NCBI RefSeq assembly: GCF_016595245.1
Contig: NZ_JAENHM010000063.1
Location: 85,335-149,334, forward strand
DNA from: Azospirillum endophyticum
GTDB taxonomy: Bacteria; Pseudomonadota; Alphaproteobacteria; Azospirillales; Azospirillaceae
Length of the DNA: 64,000 nucleotides
Direction of reading: 5' to 3'
Made by a program: the position numbers and the translations under genes. Positions 42,108 to 50,998 of this stretch are shown piece after piece. The first letter of the stretch is position 1. Each line of letters begins with the position of its first letter. The notes below the pieces were generated by a model. That model worked only from the letters and a program-made list of their open reading frames with translations, made no database searches and had not been told where the DNA came from.

Positions 42108-43145
42108 ATGCCCTTCTTCCCCAAGTCGGTCGCCAAGTCCCTCTCCGTCGCCGCCTTCCTCGCCGCGGCCTGCGTCCAGCCGTCCCTGGCCGCCGACCAG
42201 CCCGGCAAGGGCAAGACCATCCGCTACGCCCAGTCGGACAGTCTCGGCGCCAACTACGTCACCGCCCAGATCGTCACCGCCGCCTTCAAGGAACTGGGAT
42301 ATTCGGTCAAGCTCAGCACGCTGAGCACGACCCTGTTCTTCCAGGCGGCGGCTCAGGGCGACCTCGACATCGCCACCGACATCAACTTCCCCCAGCGCGA
42401 GCCCGCCTTCCGCAAGGTGGAGCAGCAGGCGACCATCGTCGGCGGCGGCCTGATCAAGGAGGGCGGCGTCAACGGCTACCTGATCGACAAGAAGACGGCC
42501 GACGCCCACCACATCACCTCGCTGGAGCAGATGAAGGACCCGAAGATCGCCGCGCTGTTCGGCAAGGGCGGCAAGGCGGATCTGGTCAACTGCGATCCCG
42601 GCTGGAGCTGCGGCGACGTGGTCGACTTCCAGCTCGACAAGTTCGGCCTGAAGGACACGGTGACTTCGGTCCGCGGCAAGTACGAGCCGCTGATGGTGGA
42701 GGCGGTCGCCCGCGTCCGTCGCGGCGAGCCCGCCTTCTTCTACGCCTGGAGCCCGTCCTGGGTCACCAACACGCTGGTCCCCGGCAAGGACGTGGTCTGG
42801 CTGCCCACCCCGTTCGACGCCCTGCCCCCGTCGGTGCCCAACAAGGGCACGGCGCTGGTCAGCGGCGTGTCGGGCTGCGCCGGCGGCGCCGATCCCTGCC
42901 GGATGGCCATGGCCTCCTGGAACTGGAACACCGTCGCCAACCGGGACTTCATCGCCGCCAACCCGGCGGTGAAGGCGCTGGTCGAGAACATCGGCTTCCC
43001 GCTGCAGATGTGGGCCGCCTGGGAGCGCAGCATCAGCGAGAAGGGCGCCAGCGAAAGCCATATCCGCGCGCTCGCCCAGGAGTGGCTCGCCGCCAACAAG
43101 CCGACCTTCGAGCAGTGGGTCGCCAGCGCCAGGGCGGCGAGCTGA
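42108..43145 (+). CDS. proX: glycine betaine/proline-type ABC transporter substrate-binding protein ProX
   Basis: 345 residues from ATG 42108, with GAGGA 7 nt upstream. The signal peptide is residues 1-28 (cleavage after PSLA). The mature protein has the OpuAC-type pattern KTIRYAQSDSLGANYVTAQI, then PAFFYAWSPSWVTNTLVPGK, with aromatic residues that could form a cation box for a quaternary amine. Two Cys pairs (LVNCDPGWSCGDVV and GCAGGADPC) could form disulphides in the periplasm. It is the receptor for ProVW. The ligand is not determined; it may be the compound broken down by the adjacent enzymes. Confidence 0.87.
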   Translation: MPFFPKSVAKSLSVAAFLAAACVQPSLAADQPGKGKTIRYAQSDSLGANYVTAQIVTAAFKELGYSVKLSTLSTTLFFQAAAQGDLDIATDINFPQREPAFRKVEQQATIVGGGLIKEGGVNGYLIDKKTADAHHITSLEQMKDPKIAALFGKGGKADLVNCDPGWSCGDVVDFQLDKFGLKDTVTSVRGKYEPLMVEAVARVRRGEPAFFYAWSPSWVTNTLVPGKDVVWLPTPFDALPPSVPNKGTALVSGVSGCAGGADPCRMAMASWNWNTVANRDFIAANPAVKALVENIGFPLQMWAAWERSISEKGASESHIRALAQEWLAANKPTFEQWVASARAAS

Positions 43146-43244
43146 CCCGACATCCAACGCTCCCCAGTTTCCACCCCCCCGAAGCCGCCGGCCGTCCCCG
43201 GTCCGGCCGGCTCCGGGACCGGACATCAGAGAATCGGACAGGAC

Positions 43245-43841
43245 ATGATGGACATCGGACTGCGCAAGATCTCCACCTTCATCGAGGAGATCATCGTCGA
43301 GGGCGGCAAGCCGGCCGAACGGCCGATCACGTCGGTCGTCGTCGCCGCCGTGCTGCGCAACCCCTGGGCCGGCCAGGGCTTCGTCGAGAATTTGCGGCCG
43401 GAGATCCTGCGGGTGGCCCCGCAGCTGGGGGCCGAGATGACGCGGCGCCTGGTCGCCCTGATGCCGGCTGCGCGCATCGAGGCTTACGGCAAGGCCGCGT
43501 CGGTCGGCGTCAACGGCGAGATCGAGCACGCCTCCGCCCTGATCCACACGCTGCGCTTCGGCAACATGTTCCGCGAAGCGGCGCAGGGCACCACCTTCCT
43601 CAGCTTCACCAACACCCGCAACGCCCCGGGCGCCCTGCTCGCCCTGCCGATGATCCACAAGACGGAGACCGGCAAGCGGGCGCATTTCCTGACCGCCAAT
43701 TTCCAGGTTCCCGACTCCCCCGGTCCCGACGAGCTGCTGGTCGCCATCGGCGCGTCGGACGGCAGCCGCGCCCATCCCCGCATCGGCGACCGCTTCCTCG
43801 ACATGGAGGAGATGGAGGCGGAAAAGGCCGGCGCCCGCTGA
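43245..43841 (+). CDS. DUF1185 (amino acid synthesis family) protein
   Basis: 198 residues, full length for the family. Characteristic stretches are RKISTFIEEIIVEGGKPAER, VVAAVLRNPWAGQGFVENL, GKAASVGVNGEIEHASALIH and KTETGKRAHFLTANFQVPDS. The family name comes from a structural genomics fold; its enzyme activity is unknown. It often lies near LLM oxygenases and flavin reductases in degradation gene clusters, as here. A second ATG three nt later is also possible. It is followed by a dispersed repeat. Confidence 0.83.
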   Translation: MMDIGLRKISTFIEEIIVEGGKPAERPITSVVVAAVLRNPWAGQGFVENLRPEILRVAPQLGAEMTRRLVALMPAARIEAYGKAASVGVNGEIEHASALIHTLRFGNMFREAAQGTTFLSFTNTRNAPGALLALPMIHKTETGKRAHFLTANFQVPDSPGPDELLVAIGASDGSRAHPRIGDRFLDMEEMEAEKAGAR

Positions 43842-43887
43842 GGCAGGGCAATCGCATATGGGAATTATGATCCTATGCAAGGATGCT

Positions 43888-43972
43888 CGTCATTCCCGCG
43901 AAGGCGGGAATCCAGCCATCTCAGCCACTGTGCACGAGAGTTTACTGGATCCCCGCCTTCGCGGGGATGACG
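43888..43972. repeat. dispersed inverted repeat (CGTCATTCCCGCGAAGGCGGG type)
   Basis: The left arm CGTCATTCCCGCGAAGGCGG plus GAATCCAG (43888-43915) is almost perfectly complementary to the right arm CTGGATCCCCGCCTTCGCGG plus GGATGACG (43945-43972), with a 29-nt loop. Each arm also has an internal stem. Similar elements are common extragenic repeats in proteobacteria. A decayed relative lies at 959-1026. Confidence 0.8.
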
Positions 43973-44110
43973 GAAGTCCCTTCATAGGACGCTAGATTTC
44001 AAATGCGATCACCCTGCCCGCTGAGGATCCGCCTGCCGATCATCCCCTCCCCCGCCCCTCCATCCGCCGGCCGGCGCGCCCGGCTCCAAACCCACCGAGG
44101 CTTTCCCGAC

Positions 44111-45574
44111 ATGGTGCTGCAACGCTTGCGTGACCCCTCCCTCCTGGCCGAACGGGCCTATGCCGGGGGTGCCTGGATCGATGCCGACGACGGCGCCGTC
44201 CTGCCGGTCACCGATCCCGCCACCGGCACCGTCATCGCCCGCGTCCCGGCTCTGGGGGCCGGCGAGACCCGCCGCGCGATCGCGGCCGCCGACGCCGCTT
44301 GGCCGGCATGGCGCGGCCGGACGGCGGCCGAACGCGCCGCTTTGCTCGAAGCCTGGCACGGGCTGATGCTCGACAACCTCGAAGACCTCGCCGTCATCAT
44401 GACCGCCGAGCAGGGCAAGCCGCTGGCCGAGGCGCGCGGCGAGATCCGCTACGGCGCCAGCTTCGTCAAATGGTTCGCCGAGGAGGCGCGGCGCGTCTAT
44501 GGCGACATCATCCCCGCTCCGGCCGGCGACCGCCGCATCCTGGCGCTGAAGCAGCCGGTCGGGGTGAGCGCCGCCATCACGCCCTGGAATTTCCCCAATG
44601 CGATGATCACCCGCAAGGCGGCCCCGGCGCTCGCTGCCGGCTGCCCCGTCCTGGTCAAGCCGTCGGACCTGACGCCGCTGTCGGCGCTGGCGCTGGCCGT
44701 CCTGGCCGAACGGGCGGGGTTGCCGGCGGGAGTCTTCTCCCTCCTGACCGGCGCGCCGGAGGGGATCGGCGGCGAGCTGACCGCCAACCCGACGGTGCGC
44801 AAGCTGTCCTTCACCGGATCGACCCGCGTCGGTCGCCTGCTGATGCGGCAATGCGGCGACACGGTGAAGCGGCTCAGCCTGGAGCTGGGCGGCAATGCGC
44901 CCTTCATCGTCTTCGACGACGCCGACCTCGACCTCGCCGTCGCCGGGGTGATGGCCAGCAAGTTCCGCAATGCCGGCCAGACCTGCGTCTGCGCCAACCG
45001 CATCCTGGTGCAGGACGGCATCCACGACCGCTTCGCCGCACGGCTCGCCGCCGAGGCCGAGCGGCTGGCGGTCGGCAACGGCTTCGAGGACGGAGTCGCC
45101 ATCGGTCCGCTGATCAACCGCACCGCGGTCGAGAAGGTCGCCGACCATGTCGCCGACGCCCTGGATCGCGGCGCGCGCTGCCTGACCGGCGGCCTTCCCT
45201 CCGGCGACGGCCTGTTCGTCCGGCCCACCGTGCTGGCCGGCGCCACCGCCGGCATGCGGGTGGCGGTGGAGGAGACCTTCGGCCCGGTCGCCCCGCTCTT
45301 CCGCTTCCACAGCGAGCAGGAAGCGCTGGCGCTGGCCAACGACACGCCCTTCGGGCTCGGCGCCTATTTTTATACGCGAGACATCGCCCGCTCCTGGCGG
45401 GTCGCCGAACGGCTGGAGTTCGGCATGGTCGGGCTGAACACCGGCGTCATTTCCATGGAAGTCGCTCCGTTCGGCGGCGTCAAGCAGTCGGGCCTGGGCC
45501 GCGAAGGGTCCAAATACGGCCTCGACGAGTATCTGGAGATCAAGGCCTTCCATATCGGCGGGCTCGACGCCTGA
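44111..45574 (+). CDS. gabD: NAD(P)-dependent succinate-semialdehyde dehydrogenase
   Basis: 487 residues from ATG 44111, with GAGG about 9 nt upstream; the longer open frame adds a low-complexity leader. Landmarks: QGKPLAEARGEIRYGASFVK, TPWNFPNAMITRKAAPALAA, VLVKPSDLTPLSALALAVLA, catalytic Glu in SLELGGNAPFIVF, catalytic Cys in NAGQTCVCANRI and VAPFGGVKQSGLGREGSKYG. The GEIRYGAS/WFAEE pattern is diagnostic for SSADH. It is immediately followed by gabT, suggesting GABA to succinate as the end of the local pathway. A paralogue, doeC, lies at 18952-20445. Confidence 0.88.
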   Translation: MVLQRLRDPSLLAERAYAGGAWIDADDGAVLPVTDPATGTVIARVPALGAGETRRAIAAADAAWPAWRGRTAAERAALLEAWHGLMLDNLEDLAVIMTAEQGKPLAEARGEIRYGASFVKWFAEEARRVYGDIIPAPAGDRRILALKQPVGVSAAITPWNFPNAMITRKAAPALAAGCPVLVKPSDLTPLSALALAVLAERAGLPAGVFSLLTGAPEGIGGELTANPTVRKLSFTGSTRVGRLLMRQCGDTVKRLSLELGGNAPFIVFDDADLDLAVAGVMASKFRNAGQTCVCANRILVQDGIHDRFAARLAAEAERLAVGNGFEDGVAIGPLINRTAVEKVADHVADALDRGARCLTGGLPSGDGLFVRPTVLAGATAGMRVAVEETFGPVAPLFRFHSEQEALALANDTPFGLGAYFYTRDIARSWRVAERLEFGMVGLNTGVISMEVAPFGGVKQSGLGREGSKYGLDEYLEIKAFHIGGLDA

Positions 45575-45623
45575 CCGCCTCCCGTTCCCCGACAGCCCCC
45601 GACACCCCGAGGACTTCCCCTTG

Positions 45624-46928
45624 ATGCCCGTCCCTGCCGAAGCCACCCCCGCCCTGCTCGAACGCCGTGCCCTGAACGTCGCCCGCGGCGTCGCCACCGC
45701 CCATCCCATCGTCGCCGCCCGTGCCGACGGCGCCGAGCTGTGGGACGTCGACGGCCGCCGCTACCTGGACTTCGTCGGCGGGATCGGCGTCCTCAACGTC
45801 GGCCACAACCACCCGGCCGTCGTCGCCGCGGTGACGGCGCAGTTGCAGGCCGTCACCCACCCCTGCTTCCAGGTCGCCGCCTATGAGCCCTACATCGCAT
45901 TGGCCGAGGCGCTGAACCGGCTCGTCGGCGGCGGCGAGCCCCACAAGAGCGCCTTTTTCACCTCGGGCGCGGAGGCGGTGGAGAACGCGGTCAAGATCGC
46001 CCGCGCCCATACCGGCCGGCCGGGGGTGGTCGCCTTCCGCGGCGCCTTCCACGGGCGCACCCTGCTGGGCGTCAGCCTCACCGGCATGAGCCAGCCCTAC
46101 AAGCAGAATTTCGGTCCCTTCCCCTCGGGGATCACCCATATCCCCTATCCGGATCCCTACCGCGGCGTCACCGGCGAGATGGCGCTCGCCGCCCTGGAGG
46201 AGGTGTTCGCGACCGAGATGGCGCCGGACCGCGTCGCCGCCGTCATCATCGAGCCGGTGCAGGGCGACGGCGGCTTCCTGGCCGCCCCGCCGGAGTTCCT
46301 GCGGGCGCTGCGCGATCTCACCGAACGCCACGGCATCCTGTTGATCGCCGACGAGATCCAGGCCGGCTTCGGCCGCACCGGCACCATGTTCGCCCATCAG
46401 CATGCCGGCATCCGGCCCGACCTGGTGACGGTGGCCAAGAGCCTGGCCGGCGGCTTCCCGATCTCCGGCGTGGTCGGCAGGGCCGCGGTGATGGACGCGC
46501 CGACGCCCGGTGGTCTCGGCGGCACCTATGGCGGCAACGCGCTCGCCTGTGCCGCCGCCCTGGCGGTGATCGGCCTGTTCGAGGACGGCAGCCTGCTGGA
46601 ACGCGCCCGCTCGCTGGGGGACCAGCTGCGGGGCGGCCTGCTGCGCCTGCAGCGCGACCATGCCTGCATCGGTGAGGTGCGCGGGCTGGGCTTCATGCTG
46701 GCGATGGAGATCGTCGCCGACCCGGCCACCAAGCGGCCGGACGCCGATCTGGCCCAGCGCATCATCGACCGGGCGCGCGATGGCGGCCTGCTGGTCATCA
46801 AATGCGGCGTGCACCGCAACGTCGTGCGCTTCCTCGCCCCGCTGGTGACCACGCCGTCCCAGGTCGACGAGGCGCTGGGCATCCTCGACATTGCCCTCTC
46901 CGACGCCGGTGCCGGCACCCGGACATGA
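45624..46928 (+). CDS. gabT: 4-aminobutyrate--2-oxoglutarate transaminase
   Basis: 434 residues from ATG 45624. It is a class III PLP transaminase: VDGRRYLDFVGGIGVLNVGH, PLP-phosphate stretch FFTSGAEAVENAVKIARAHT, GAFHGRTLLGVSLTGMSQPY, acid in LLIADEIQAGFGRTG and the Schiff-base Lys in TVAKSLAGGFPISGVVG. These match GabT closely. It overlaps the next gene by ATGA. With gabD it would convert GABA to succinate, taking up 2-oxoglutarate. Confidence 0.88.
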   Translation: MPVPAEATPALLERRALNVARGVATAHPIVAARADGAELWDVDGRRYLDFVGGIGVLNVGHNHPAVVAAVTAQLQAVTHPCFQVAAYEPYIALAEALNRLVGGGEPHKSAFFTSGAEAVENAVKIARAHTGRPGVVAFRGAFHGRTLLGVSLTGMSQPYKQNFGPFPSGITHIPYPDPYRGVTGEMALAALEEVFATEMAPDRVAAVIIEPVQGDGGFLAAPPEFLRALRDLTERHGILLIADEIQAGFGRTGTMFAHQHAGIRPDLVTVAKSLAGGFPISGVVGRAAVMDAPTPGGLGGTYGGNALACAAALAVIGLFEDGSLLERARSLGDQLRGGLLRLQRDHACIGEVRGLGFMLAMEIVADPATKRPDADLAQRIIDRARDGGLLVIKCGVHRNVVRFLAPLVTTPSQVDEALGILDIALSDAGAGTRT

Positions 46929-47863
46929 GCCGTCCGATGACGCTGCTGTTCTGTTCGGGCATCGACAATGCCGGCCTGTGGCGCGAGGCCCTGCACCGCC
47001 GCCTTCCCGACGTGACGCTGCGGGTCTGGCCGGAGGTCGGCGACCCGGACGACATCGACATGGCGCTGGTGTGGCAGCCGCCGCCCGGCATCTTCGCCGG
47101 GCTGGCCAAGCTGCGGCTGGTGATGTCGCTCGGCGCCGGGGTCGAGACGCTGCTGGCCGACCCGTCGCTTCCCGACGTGCCGCTCGTCCGCATGATGGCG
47201 GACAGCCTGAGCGACGACATGGCCGGCTTCGTGGCGCTCCAGGTTCTGCGCTGGCACCGCCATTCCGACGAATTCGACGCCGCGCAGGCGGCGGGGGTCT
47301 GGCGCTGGCTGCCCTACCGGCCGGCCCGCGAGGTCACGATCGGGCTGCTCGGGCTGGGGGAACTGGGACGTGCCGCCGCAGGCGCCCTGGGGGCGCTGGG
47401 ATACCGCGTCCTCGGCTGGAGCCGGTCGCCGAAGCGGCTGGACGGCGTGGAGTGCTTCGCCGGCCCCGACGGGCTGGAGGCGATGCTGCCGCGGTGCGAC
47501 CAGCTGGTCTGCCTGCTGCCGCTGACCGCCGACACCCGCGGCATCCTGGACCGGCGCCTGTTCGACCGCCTGCCGGCCGGGGCCGTCCTGGTCAATGCCG
47601 GGCGCGGCGACCATCTGGTCGAGGCCGACCTGCTCGACGCCCTCGACCGCGGCCGGCTGGCCGGCGCCAGCCTGGACGTGTTCAGCGAGGAGCCGCTGCC
47701 GGCCGGCCATCCCTTCTGGCGCCATCCGCGCATCCGCGTCTCCCCCCACAGCGCCGCCGCCACCCACCCGGCCCAGGCGGTCGAGCAGGTGGCGGCGACC
47801 CTGGCGGCCTTCCGCGACGGGCGGCCGCTGGCCAACCGGGTCGACCGGGGACGCGGCTATTGA
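46925..47863 (+). CDS. ghrA: D-2-hydroxyacid dehydrogenase, glyoxylate/hydroxypyruvate reductase A-like
   Basis: 312 residues from ATG 46925. The Rossmann motif is IGLLGLGELGRAAAGALGAL, the catalytic Arg is in VLVNAGRGDHLVEADLLDAL, and the His/Glu pair is in LPAGHPFWRHPRIRVSPHSA. The N-terminus LFCSGIDNAGLWREALHRRL matches GhrA-type enzymes. It reduces glyoxylate, hydroxypyruvate or a similar 2-oxoacid. The start overlaps gabT and the stop overlaps the MFS gene as TGATG. How it fits the GABA branch is unclear; it may handle a two- or three-carbon fragment. Confidence 0.85.
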   Translation: MSRPMTLLFCSGIDNAGLWREALHRRLPDVTLRVWPEVGDPDDIDMALVWQPPPGIFAGLAKLRLVMSLGAGVETLLADPSLPDVPLVRMMADSLSDDMAGFVALQVLRWHRHSDEFDAAQAAGVWRWLPYRPAREVTIGLLGLGELGRAAAGALGALGYRVLGWSRSPKRLDGVECFAGPDGLEAMLPRCDQLVCLLPLTADTRGILDRRLFDRLPAGAVLVNAGRGDHLVEADLLDALDRGRLAGASLDVFSEEPLPAGHPFWRHPRIRVSPHSAAATHPAQAVEQVAATLAAFRDGRPLANRVDRGRGY

Positions 47864-49122
47864 TGCCGCCGCTGCTGCCGGTGATGGCCGCCGCCGTCCT
47901 GCTGCAGGCCGGCAACGGGCTGCTCCAGGCCCTGCTGCCGCTGCGCATGCAGGCGCAGGGCCTGTCGGCGGCCGACATCGGCATGGTGGCGTCGGCCTAC
48001 GGCGTCGGCTTCGCCGCCGGTTGCCTGGCGGCGCCCAGGGTCGTCCGCCGGCTCGGCTTCGTCCGCGCCTATGCCGGGCTGGCGGCGCTGATGGCGATCC
48101 TTGCCTTGGCCCTGCCGCTGGCCGGCGGCAGCGTCGGCTGGGTGCTGCTGCGCGCGCTGACCGGCGTCGGCTTCGCCGGGCTGTTCACGGTGATCGAGGG
48201 GTGGATCGGCTCCGGGGCGCAGGACGGCAACCGCGGGCGGATCCTGGCGGTCTACATGGTCACCACCAAGCTGGCGCTGATGGCCGGCCCCCTGCTGCTC
48301 GATCCCGGCGGCGACCAGCCCTCCCGGCTGCTGATCCTGCTGATCCTGCTGTCGGTCCTGCCGATCGCCGTCACCCGGCCGGTCCGGCCGGCCCTGCCGA
48401 CCGCCGTCTCGCTCGACCTGCGCGGGCTGTTCAGGCTGGCGCCGTCGGCCCTGGTCGGCTGCTTCGCGGTCGGCGTGGTGACCGGCACGATGATCGCGTT
48501 CGCCCCGCTGTATGGCTTGCGCATCGGCCTGTCGGAACCGGCCGCCGCCGCCCTGCTCGTCGCCCTCCAGGGCGGCAGCCTCCTCGCCCAATGGCCGCTC
48601 GGCGCGCTGTCGGACCGGCGGGACCGCCGCGTCGTGATCGCCGCCGTGGCCGCGACCGGCGCCGTCCTGTCCGCCGGGCTGGCGCTGCTGCCAGCCGGCA
48701 GCCCGGCCTGGCTGGTCTGGACGGGGTTCGCCCTGTGGGGCAGCCAGGTCCTGTGCATCTACGCCCTGTGCGTCGCCCACGCCTGCGACGTGGTGCCGTC
48801 GGGCCGCATCGTCCCCACGGTCAGCGGCCTGCTGGTGGTCTGGGCCGCCGGAGCGATGGTCGGCCCGGTGCCGGGCGCCCTGCTGATGGACAGGATCGGC
48901 CCGTCGGGCCTGTTCGTCTACGCCGCCGCCGGCTGCGCCGCGCTGGCCGGCTTCGTCCTGATCCGCCGCGCCCTGCGGGAGCGGGATCGGGCGCCCGGCC
49001 GGCCGGCCTTCCGCCCGCTGCCGCCCGACAGCCTGACCGGCGCGGCGATCTCCGGCCCCCGGCCGTTCGTTGATCCCTCCGGCATCGCGCCACCCGGTGC
49101 CGAGCCGCCGGACGGGCGCTGA
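47863..49122 (+). CDS. MFS transporter
   Basis: 419 residues with about twelve hydrophobic segments. Conserved features are GMVASAYGVGFAAGCLAAPR (motif A region), a mid-loop LFRLAPSALVGCFAVGVVTG, and a second half beginning GALSDRRDRRVVIAAVAATG (motif A repeated). It resembles YcaD-type MFS proteins. Coupled to ghrA by a TGATG overlap, it probably imports or exports the substrate or a product of this operon. The C-terminal tail from about residue 375 is Pro-rich and cytosolic. Confidence 0.82.
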   Translation: MPPLLPVMAAAVLLQAGNGLLQALLPLRMQAQGLSAADIGMVASAYGVGFAAGCLAAPRVVRRLGFVRAYAGLAALMAILALALPLAGGSVGWVLLRALTGVGFAGLFTVIEGWIGSGAQDGNRGRILAVYMVTTKLALMAGPLLLDPGGDQPSRLLILLILLSVLPIAVTRPVRPALPTAVSLDLRGLFRLAPSALVGCFAVGVVTGTMIAFAPLYGLRIGLSEPAAAALLVALQGGSLLAQWPLGALSDRRDRRVVIAAVAATGAVLSAGLALLPAGSPAWLVWTGFALWGSQVLCIYALCVAHACDVVPSGRIVPTVSGLLVVWAAGAMVGPVPGALLMDRIGPSGLFVYAAAGCAALAGFVLIRRALRERDRAPGRPAFRPLPPDSLTGAAISGPRPFVDPSGIAPPGAEPPDGR

Positions 49123-49204
49123 CGTTCCGCTTTTTCCGAGCGCCGTCGTCGGGTTAGAGTCGGTCGAAACCGGGCCCCGAGCCCAGCCGTTCGGCGGAGG
49201 AACA

Positions 49205-50998
49205 TTGGTCGAGACGTCGCGCATCCAGTCGCTGCGCGTGGTGGCAAGCCTGATCAATTCGGGCGGAGATCTGGCGACGGTGCTCCAGCGCCTGGTCCTG
49301 GCCGCCTGCCGGCATGCCAACTGGTCGATGGGGTCGATCATGGCGGTCGACGTCGAGCACGGCTATGCCCTGGTCGTCGTCCGCCACGACCCGACGCTGA
49401 TCCAGCGCCCGCTGCCCGACCGCTGGGAGCTGGCGACCAGCCCGTCGCTGGTCGCCCTGCGGCGGAACGAGCCGATCTTCATCCCCGACGCCCGGGTGTC
49501 GGAGGAGTTTCCCGGCTATCGCCGGGAGGCCTTCGAGCGCGACTACCACAGCGTGCTGGTCGTGCCGATGAACTGCACCGACGACAGCGGCCGGCCGCTG
49601 GTGCTGAGCGTCGTGTCCCGCGGCATCATCGAGGTGAGCGAGGAGGATCTGGCCTTCATCGGCATGATCGTCCAGCTCGGCGAGATCGCGGTGGAACGCC
49701 AGCATCGGCTGCGCGCCGAGACCCTGGCCGCCGAACGCCTGCAGCGGGCGCTGGAAGTGAACACCTCGCTGCTGCGGCAGGCGCTGGAGGACGGGGCGAT
49801 GACCACCCTTCTGCCCCGCATCCGCGATCTGCTGCCCTATTCCATCGTCATCGCCGACTTCACCGCCAACCTCGTCACCGCCGACCGGGCGCCCTGCGGC
49901 AGCGACATCGGCGATGCCGACTGGCAGGCGGCGGTCGCGGCCGAGCTCGGCCCCTCGATCATGAAGGCGGCGCGCGACGCGATCGACCATCCCGCCGCCG
50001 CCGAGGCGACCCTGTTCTGGGAGGTCGGCGGCAAGCGCATCCGGACGGCGCCGCGCATCGACCCGCTGACCGCCGACGGCGAGGTGGTCGGCGCGCTGAT
50101 GATCTTTCCGGGCCCGCAGCCTTACGGCCAGGCCGATCAGCTCCTGCTCGACGGCATCAAGCATGCCCTTAGCATCCAGATGCTGCGCAACGTCATCCGC
50201 TTCCGCTACGAGAACCGGACATTGACCGACCTGTTCCTGGAACTGGTGGAGCGGCGATGGCGGGACCCCCTTGACATCGGGCAACGCGCGCTGCGGCTCG
50301 GCCTCAACCTCGATCTACCGACCCAGATGATCGTGGTCGGCCTGCCCGGCCGCAGTCCGCGGGCGGTGAGCGCGGCGGCCGACCTCCACCTCCCGGTCCA
50401 GCGGCTGCTGGCGCTGCACGGGGTCGCCGGCACGCTCGTCACCGTTCCGGCCGGACTGGTCTGCCTCATCCCCGCCGTCGACGAGCGGAGCCAGGGACCG
50501 GTCAAGCGGCTGATGGCGCAGATCGCGCGGTCGGTCGCCGACCTCCTGCATGCCGAACCCTTCGTCGTGCTGACGAGCCGCTGTACCGCCCCGCCGGACT
50601 ATGCGGAGGCGTGGGAGCGCTCCTGGCGGATGATCCGGATCGCCGAGGAGTTCGGCCGCCCCGGCGTCCTCGACGCCCGGCAGTTCGGCCCGCTGCCGAT
50701 GCTGCTGGCCGCAGCGAACACCCACGAGGTGCGCGGCTACGTCGCCGACAGCATCGGCGCCCTCATCGACTACGACCGCCAGCATGGGACGCCCTATCTG
50801 GAGACGCTTACCGCCTATCTGAAGACGGGGTGCCGCACCAAGGCCTGCGCCGACCAGCTCGGCCTGCACGTCACCACCCTGCGCTACCGGCTGACGCGGA
50901 TCGCCGAGCTGTTCGGCATCGACGTCGAAAGCCCGGACCGGCGTTTCTCGGTGGAACTCGCCATTCACCTGAGCGGGGTCATCGACCGGTCCACCTGA
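49205..50998 (+). CDS. GAF-domain PucR/CdaR-type transcriptional regulator
   Basis: 597 residues from TTG 49205, the only site with a good leader (GGAGGAAC 5 nt before); upstream codons read as non-family sequence. Residues about 10-170 are a GAF-like sensor (NWSMGSIMAVDVEHGYALVV). A central part holds a GGDEF-like or mixed domain typical of CdaR proteins. The C-terminus is the PucR HTH: YLKTGCRTKACADQLGLHVT then TLRYRLTRIAELFGIDVESP. PucR proteins sense catabolic substrates such as purines or cyclic amides. As last gene of the plus-strand run it is the likely regulator of 34.3-49.1 kb. The start codon is unusual for its strength of leader. Confidence 0.83.
   Translation: MVETSRIQSLRVVASLINSGGDLATVLQRLVLAACRHANWSMGSIMAVDVEHGYALVVVRHDPTLIQRPLPDRWELATSPSLVALRRNEPIFIPDARVSEEFPGYRREAFERDYHSVLVVPMNCTDDSGRPLVLSVVSRGIIEVSEEDLAFIGMIVQLGEIAVERQHRLRAETLAAERLQRALEVNTSLLRQALEDGAMTTLLPRIRDLLPYSIVIADFTANLVTADRAPCGSDIGDADWQAAVAAELGPSIMKAARDAIDHPAAAEATLFWEVGGKRIRTAPRIDPLTADGEVVGALMIFPGPQPYGQADQLLLDGIKHALSIQMLRNVIRFRYENRTLTDLFLELVERRWRDPLDIGQRALRLGLNLDLPTQMIVVGLPGRSPRAVSAAADLHLPVQRLLALHGVAGTLVTVPAGLVCLIPAVDERSQGPVKRLMAQIARSVADLLHAEPFVVLTSRCTAPPDYAEAWERSWRMIRIAEEFGRPGVLDARQFGPLPMLLAAANTHEVRGYVADSIGALIDYDRQHGTPYLETLTAYLKTGCRTKACADQLGLHVTTLRYRLTRIAELFGIDVESPDRRFSVELAIHLSGVIDRST

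Noticed and set aside
46891..47862. A long in-frame extension before the MFS transporter
   Set aside because: It lies over ghrA in another frame and has no membrane character. The MFS start at 47863 is coupled to the ghrA stop.
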